Assembly: GCA_031772625.1 (NCBI GenBank)
Contig: CM062810.1
Location: forward strand, 869,941,650-870,005,649
Direction of reading: 5' to 3'
DNA from: Pinus tabuliformis
Taxonomy: Eukaryota > Streptophyta > Pinopsida > Pinales > Pinaceae
Length of the DNA stretch: 64,000 nucleotides
Part shown: positions 59,366 to 64,000 of the stretch, piece after piece
How positions within the stretch are numbered: the first letter of the stretch is position 1
Layout of the letters: every line of letters starts with the position of its first letter
Notes under the pieces: generated by a model
What the model was told of the DNA's origin: nothing
Database searches by the model: none
Seen by the model: only the letters and a program-made list of their open reading frames with translations
Translations under genes and position numbers: made by a program

Positions 59366-61049
59366 TGTTTAGTCAATTTAGTGTCCTAAATTTCTTTGCA
59401 TAAATTATCAACCGAGGCTCGTAAGCTCATGAAGTGTAGTGCACTATATGTGCTAGTTAACCCTTCTTACTTCATTGTTTTGTATTTTATATTATCTTGG
59501 GGCTTTCTGTTCTTTGATTCCTAATGATGTACAATTTGAACTATGAGAAACTAAATCTAAATTTCCTAAAGGTGAAGCAAGAGCTTAAAACTAGTCAAAA
59601 TCTAAGTTAAAAGAAGGAAAAAAAGAGCATCTGTCCTATCTTCTCATCTAATCCTAATTCATTAATAATTATTAAAACTATAAGGTAAATTTGTAAATCA
59701 TGTTGGAATAAATACAGAGAATGAAATTAACTTAAGTACTTCTAGTTACTCTAACCTTCAATTTTGAAATATAACCTCCTTGAGATGGAATTCAAGCAAC
59801 TTCTGTACTTCATGATCTAGTAAAAAGTAAATAAAAAGATGCAGAAGGTAACTAATTGGTTTCAACCCTTATGTAAATTGAATGCTCAACCATTTAGTTT
59901 AGGATGGATATCAGCTTGAAATGGTGACCAAAACATTCATTAATACAGTTCATTGACAACCTGAACTAAGAAATAAATAAAAAAAATAGTGAGTAAACTA
60001 ATCAACAGTGCATCCTCGTTACTTTCAATCTTACTGTGTTTAGAAACAAAGTTGTTTCCTTTATGAAATGGATTGGGGAAACAAGATTGCACAATTGAGT
60101 TCTAACATTATCCTACTAATTAAAACTAAAAGAAATAAAACTACAAGAAATCAACCTAAGTTATAAACACTGCTAAAAGTAAATGAGGAATTTAAAACTG
60201 AACAGAAAGAAGAAAACAAATGAAAAGAAAACCTCCTTCAACGCAGGGGCCCTCTGCAACTGACTAGGTTGAGCTGCTAACTTAATTCAAAATGCTCCTT
60301 CAAATGATCATCAGTCAACACACGGATTTGTATTATAAAACATGAACAAAAGTCCAAAATTATAGAGCTTATAAGTTTAAACTTAATACATCAAAAACTT
60401 CGAACTCCCTCCAGTTCTGTTCAACTGGTATTTAAAAGAAAATATTCATAATTGTCTTTTGAGGAAAATTAGCTACAGGTGGTCTACACGTATTACAACC
60501 AGTCTGCGTAAATGTTTGATCAGCTACAGGTGACTTGAATTCGAACAAGGTGGTTGCACAAAACCGTTGACACAGGTGACTGATCCAAGTTATTGCTTCA
60601 ACAACTCTATTGGATTTATTAATTAACCACGAAATGGTAGACAAAGAGTCGTATTGCTTCTGGGTTTCATATGTTTGACTCCACCTTTGAATGTGGTCTT
60701 GAGCTGGCTTTTTTATAGATCTAGGATGGATGACTAGGATAAGATCCATGTCGAGACGATTCCAGAGATGCCCATGTTGCCAGTTTCTTCATTTGACACC
60801 TGTAACTTGTTCAACCATGGAAGTAGCTATGGAACACACAGTTAGCTGCAGAATAGGCTGCGTTCTATAGCTAATTTGCAAAAACTTTTTTCAAATAGAA
60901 AAAACATAAAATTATAACATTTCAATCATTTAATGTCCTCCTTGAGACAAAATCTATCATTTATCAGTGATGGGGATCTGTCTTTTATGGAAAACAAGAG
61001 AAAAAAGTGAGAAAAGTTGTCAAGGAGAGAGTAATTCTGAGGTCCAACA
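59366..61049 (-). repeat. Right (5') LTR of the Athila-type element
   Basis: It begins TGTTTAGTCAATTTAG and ends AGGTCCAACA. It drives transcription to the left. A TATA-like TCTATAAAAAAG is on the minus strand at about 60,708-60,719. Confidence 0.92.
60708..60719 (-). promoter_or_regulatory. TATA-like box in the 5' LTR
   Basis: The minus strand reads TCTATAAAAAAG about 330 bases from the LTR's outer end. The corresponding site in the 3' LTR (about 50,444-50,455) is mutated to CGATAGGAAAAG, which does not matter for the 5' LTR promoter. Confidence 0.4.
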
Positions 61050-61483
61050 GATCTTGCTCATTATCAAGGTTGGAGCCTCAATCAGGTTGTAGCCTACTAG
61101 GATTAGCTACTTGCATTCCTCAAGGTTGGTCCCTCAATCTATTTGTAGCTTAACATAGGTGGAAGCTTGCATTTATTGGGACTAGTTTCCTCCAACAAAT
61201 CATAGCCTACAAATCTACATAAATATTTCAAGATAAAGAAGAATAAGGTTGGTGGTTTTCTCCCATATGGTTTTCCACCTAAAAATATTGTCTCTTTGTG
61301 ATGTGATGGTTTCTTGATATGTTATTGATATGATAGTATCTTGATGATGCATTTTTATAGTTGATGACATGATTCTTATGTTCATTGTTGTATGGTTGTC
61401 TAATTATGAAAAGTTGTGAAATAGAAAATTTGGTCTCACACTAATTCACCCCCTTCCCTCTCAATATGACCTTTCGACCAATA
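61050..61483 (+). repeat. Second LTR of the plus-strand element, inner part
   Basis: It resumes after the duplicated GATCT and is collinear with 41,340-41,620 and 43,698-43,880. It ends at ATGACCTTTCGACCAATA beside the primer site. Confidence 0.78.
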
Positions 61484-61485
61484 AG

Positions 61486-61497
61486 TGGTCTCAGAGC
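61486..61497 (+). promoter_or_regulatory. Primer-binding site of the plus-strand element
   Basis: TGGTCTCAGAGC differs by one base from the tRNA-iMet complement TGGTATCAGAGC. In copy 1 the same place (43,881-43,894) has decayed. Confidence 0.8.
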
Positions 61498-63195
61498 AAG
61501 TCATATTCATGTATAGTTAACATTTGGAACATGGATCAAAGCAATATGGACTTAGATGCAACATTTTTCATGCTACCAAAATTTGAGTTGGAGGAAGTAA
61601 AAAGAAATAATGAAATCTTAACAATGCAGATTGATGAAGTTAAAAAGAAACTAGGAGAAACAAAAAAGAATTTATAGGAGAAGAAATACATAATTTCACA
61701 TATCAAGAAAGATGCAGATACAATAAGGAAGTCAACTAAGAAAATTTAGGAAGATGTTCTGGCCAAAAAAAGTAGCAAAAGGAAAATATCTAGGTACCAC
61801 AAATTCTTTAATAGTTATTGTTTTATATGTCATTCTTTTTGTCACAAGGGAACCACTTATAATCACCTCCTATGTCATTATTGTAAACACAAAGAATAAT
61901 AAAAGTGTCAACTTGAGATATGGAAAGAAAATTGTGGACTTATTTTACAAGCTCAAAATCCAAAGGATAGGTGGTATGTTAACAGTGGTTTCTCAAGAAA
62001 CATGTCAAGGGATAAAAATAGGTTTATCAACATCAAGGAAATAGATGGAGGTAAAGTTAATTTTGGAAATAATGCATCCGCTAAAATCATTACAAGAGTC
62101 ATGATTACGATTGATAATGGAAGAACCAAAGCACAATAATTTTTATACATAGAAGGATTAAAGTGTAATATTGTGAGTGTCAGTGAAATATGTGATCAAG
62201 GTTTTGAAATCATATTTAAATCCAAACGATGTGAGATTCAAAACTTAGACATGGGAAAACTAGTAGCTAAACCTATTAGGACTTATTATAATGTACACAT
62301 TCTTGATGAATCAAAGACCAAGGAAAACCATGATGAGAAGGTAAAGGAGGATAATATTGTCTCTAACTTTCTTCAAATAGATAATGTCTCTAATGAAGAA
62401 GAAGCCAAGTTTGTCCTAAATTTGAAAAGAGGAACTAGAAAATTCAAAGGTAAGCTTCCTTTGAAATGTTTTCAATGTGGAAGAATTGATCATTATAAAA
62501 CTAAATGTCCTTATTCCAATATGAATAATAGTGAGGTTGAGTCAGGATTCAAACCCAAGTATCAAAAGAAAAATCAAGGAAGTAAGAACAAAATTACTCA
62601 AAAGAAAAAAATGATAGTGAAAGCAATGAAAGTGAGATGAATGAAGAAAGGTATGAAATACTATTCATTGTTGAGGCCAAAGAACTTGAATAAATAAAGA
62701 AATTCAATTGTTGCATCAATTTCAAGACAAAATTATAAATGAAGACATCATTGTTTCTCTCAAAGTTGAACTAGAAGAAGAAAAAAGAGTAAAGGAATTC
62801 TTGTACAAATAGCTAAATGAAAAAGAGAAAAATTGTCAAAGACTAGAAGAGGAGGTTATCCTTTTAAGAGAATAATTGGAGCTTAATTCAAAGTTCCACA
62901 AAGAAATTGAGTCCCTAGATCACATTCTTTGCATGCAGACATCCATTCTTATTAAGATAGGTCTTGGTTATCAAGAAAATTGTGAAACACCCAAGAATAA
63001 TGAAGGTGGCAAGCTCATCTAATGGAGATCATCTGAGTAAGCTTGATCAGATATTCATAGCATTGAAAACTATCTCTCTTGAATATCGAAAGCAAGTGGT
63101 GCATGAGGCCAATTATATTCATTTCAGTGACACTCAAGACAATTCCAAGAAAGGGTAGAATTCAAGACACCAAAATAAAGAAAAAGGATCCATAA
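61498..63195 (+). pseudogene. Internal region, copy 2: gag N-terminus, finger, protease, second gag-like part (truncated)
   Basis: This is the same order as copy 1. A start at 61,532 reads MDQSNMDLDATFFMLPKFEL; finger near 61,815-61,890 (CFICHSFCHKGTTYNHLL, CHYC); protease from about 61,970 (WYVNSGFSRNMS, with the catalytic Asp changed to Asn; then GLKCNIVSVSEICDQGFEII and NLDMGKLVAKPI); zinc knuckle at 62,464-62,511 (CFQCGRIDHYKTKC, complete CCHC); coiled coil at 62,760-62,930. The open frame 62,173-62,640 joins the protease end to the knuckle without interruption. Homology with copy 1 stops near 63,195. Confidence 0.72.
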
Positions 63196-63570
63196 GTAGT
63201 ATAATAATTCACAAAAGTTTCTTTCACATATTTAAAACCACATTTTGGTAATTCCTAGCATCGTATATTTTTTAAACAAGAGATGTATTCCAAAATGTCT
63301 CCCTCTTCAATGAAATTTTGATTAAGAAATTTAGTATGATGGTCAACCCTTTGTCTTTCATATTGAGTATCAAACGTATTTTTAACAGTTGTCCATGCAG
63401 TCCAATTATTAGATACACTTTTAATATGTATATAAATCTTGTTAGTGACTGGACATCTCAAAAATCAAGTGACTTCCCATCTCTTGTTTCCCATTCTGCT
63501 AGTTCTCTAGCATCAATGGGATTAATTGGCAAATTTTCTCCATTATAACTATCTTTCCATAAGTTATTGA
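63196..63570 (-). pseudogene. gag N-terminal domain of the split copia element
   Basis: Minus-strand reading: ESLPINPIDARELAEW-like start near 63,540, then RCPVTNKIYIHIKSVSNNWT, AWTTVKNTFDTQYERQRVDH, FLNQNFIEEGDILEYISCLK. This is the copia gag (UBN2-like) fold with the W-x-x-L and EG-I-EY-spacing. It is cut at 63,196 by the plus-strand element. Confidence 0.75.
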
Positions 63571-64000
63571 AGACTAATGTATTCTACATATGATGACTCC
63601 AAGTCTTGTAGTTCTTGATTCCTTCCAATTTTTCTAATTCCACAAATAAATTTAATTTGACATGAATGATTTATCAAATGTTCAAAATTAAAAATTTGAG
63701 TGCCATGCACATGAGACATTGCACATGATGTGAAAGAGTGTTATAGGGGCTTGGTGTTGACCTACTTACAACCTCATGAAAAGATACATTGATAGAGTAT
63801 ATAATTAACTCTTAGTATAATGTTAATTACTAGGCACAAGTGTAACTAAGACAAAATATGGAAAGAAAAAGGATCAACTCATTCTCGACACATTGTATTG
63901 ATCTCAAGCTATGAATTTATAGTACATCAATATGGCCATTATAGATATAGCTCTCACTAACAAATTGGATCAAGGCAACAAAAAAAAAAAGATAAGGTTT
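63571..64000 (-). repeat. Leader and 5' LTR of the split copia element (to the window edge)
   Basis: From about 63,870 on it matches 35,960-36,110. The LTR boundary and primer site between 63,571 and 63,700 were not resolved. A poly(A)-like run lies at 63,980. Confidence 0.5.

Larger units (their letters stand above)
49096..61049 (-). mobile_element. Nearly complete Athila/Tat-type Ty3/gypsy element
   Basis: LTRs of 1,670 (49,096-50,765) and 1,684 bases (59,366-61,049) bound a 8.6-kb internal region. On the minus strand the order is tRNA-Asp primer site, gag, protease, RT, RNase H, integrase, an extra ORF, polypurine tract. Near-perfect 5-base duplications flank it (GATCC at 49,091-49,095, GATCT at 61,050-61,054). 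In a 120-base sample the LTRs differ at 7 sites. Long ORFs with few stops make this the youngest element of the window. The tRNA-Asp site and RT/integrase wording point to the Athila/Tat group. Confidence 0.92.
39035..63195 (+). mobile_element. Plus-strand non-autonomous copia-like tandem: LTR - internal - LTR - truncated internal
   Basis: Two LTR copies (39,035-43,880 and 46,522-61,483, each interrupted by another element) and two internal copies (43,881-46,521 and 61,484-63,195) alternate. The first LTR lacks about 180 bases at its start and the second internal region stops in mid-gag. Both outer junctions fall into the same minus-strand copia element. I see gag and protease motifs but no RT, RNase H or integrase. 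The layout suggests a tandem pair sharing an LTR, trimmed at both sides. Confidence 0.75.
35940..64000 (-). mobile_element. Ty1/copia element split by the block at 39,035-63,195 (runs off the right edge)
   Basis: The LTR text near 35,980-36,110 (ATGAATTTATAGTACATCAA, then AAAGATAAGGTTT) recurs at 63,900-64,000. Between these LTRs the minus strand gives the 3' half of pol (about 39,034-37,000) on one side and the start of gag (63,570-63,196) on the other. The missing part (gag C-terminus, protease, first half of integrase) was deleted or never recovered. The outer left end and the 5' LTR end are not resolved. Confidence 0.7.

Overview
This is a stretch of a very large, repeat-filled plant nuclear genome, most likely a conifer or other gymnosperm. 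I find no host protein gene, tRNA gene or rRNA gene. Almost every base that can be explained belongs to transposable elements, mostly LTR retrotransposons that are stopped, frameshifted and inserted into one another. The conifer guess rests on inference: a Penelope-like retroelement with a GIY-YIG endonuclease (in plants this lineage is known from conifers), very long LTRs, and the depth of nesting.

Left part (1-28,796). At the left edge lies the 5' end of a minus-strand Ty3/gypsy element: gag with five zinc knuckles, then its 5' LTR ending at 2,995. Next come a decayed minus-strand Ty1/copia element (about 3,331-6,657, LTR from 6,658) and another copia-type LTR (about 6,998-9,163). That LTR is split by a complete minus-strand Ty3/gypsy element (9,164-28,790) with about 2.05-kb LTRs, a tRNA-iMet-type primer site and a full gag-PR-RT-RNaseH-IN order. 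The left LTR of this element is itself split by a 9.8-kb element (9,649-19,445) that has 2.8-2.9-kb LTRs and a gag but no visible pol.

Middle part (28,797-39,034). Old, AT-rich, mostly unassignable sequence contains two short tRNA-derived SINE-like insertions, each with target-site duplications. The 3' LTR and the 3' half of pol of a minus-strand copia element follow. The gag and 5' LTR of this copia element reappear at 63,196-64,000, so it brackets everything between.

Right part (39,035-63,195). A plus-strand, apparently non-autonomous copia-like family is arranged LTR - internal - LTR - truncated internal. Its internal region has an unusual order: gag N-terminus and zinc finger, protease, then a second gag-like zinc knuckle and coiled coil. 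The first LTR carries a 5'-truncated Penelope-like element (41,634-43,682) with the end of RT, a GIY-YIG endonuclease and a hammerhead-ribozyme-like fold near its 3' end. The second LTR carries a nearly complete Athila/Tat-type Ty3/gypsy element (49,096-61,049) with a perfect tRNA-Asp primer site, recognisable catalytic motifs and an extra sense-strand ORF downstream of integrase.

Insertion order read from the nesting: minus copia, then the plus-strand tandem copia-like unit, then independently the Penelope-like element and the Athila-type element. On the left: copia-type LTR, then gypsy, then the gag-only element. All coordinates and similarities were read by eye; ends marked approximate are uncertain by tens of bases or more.
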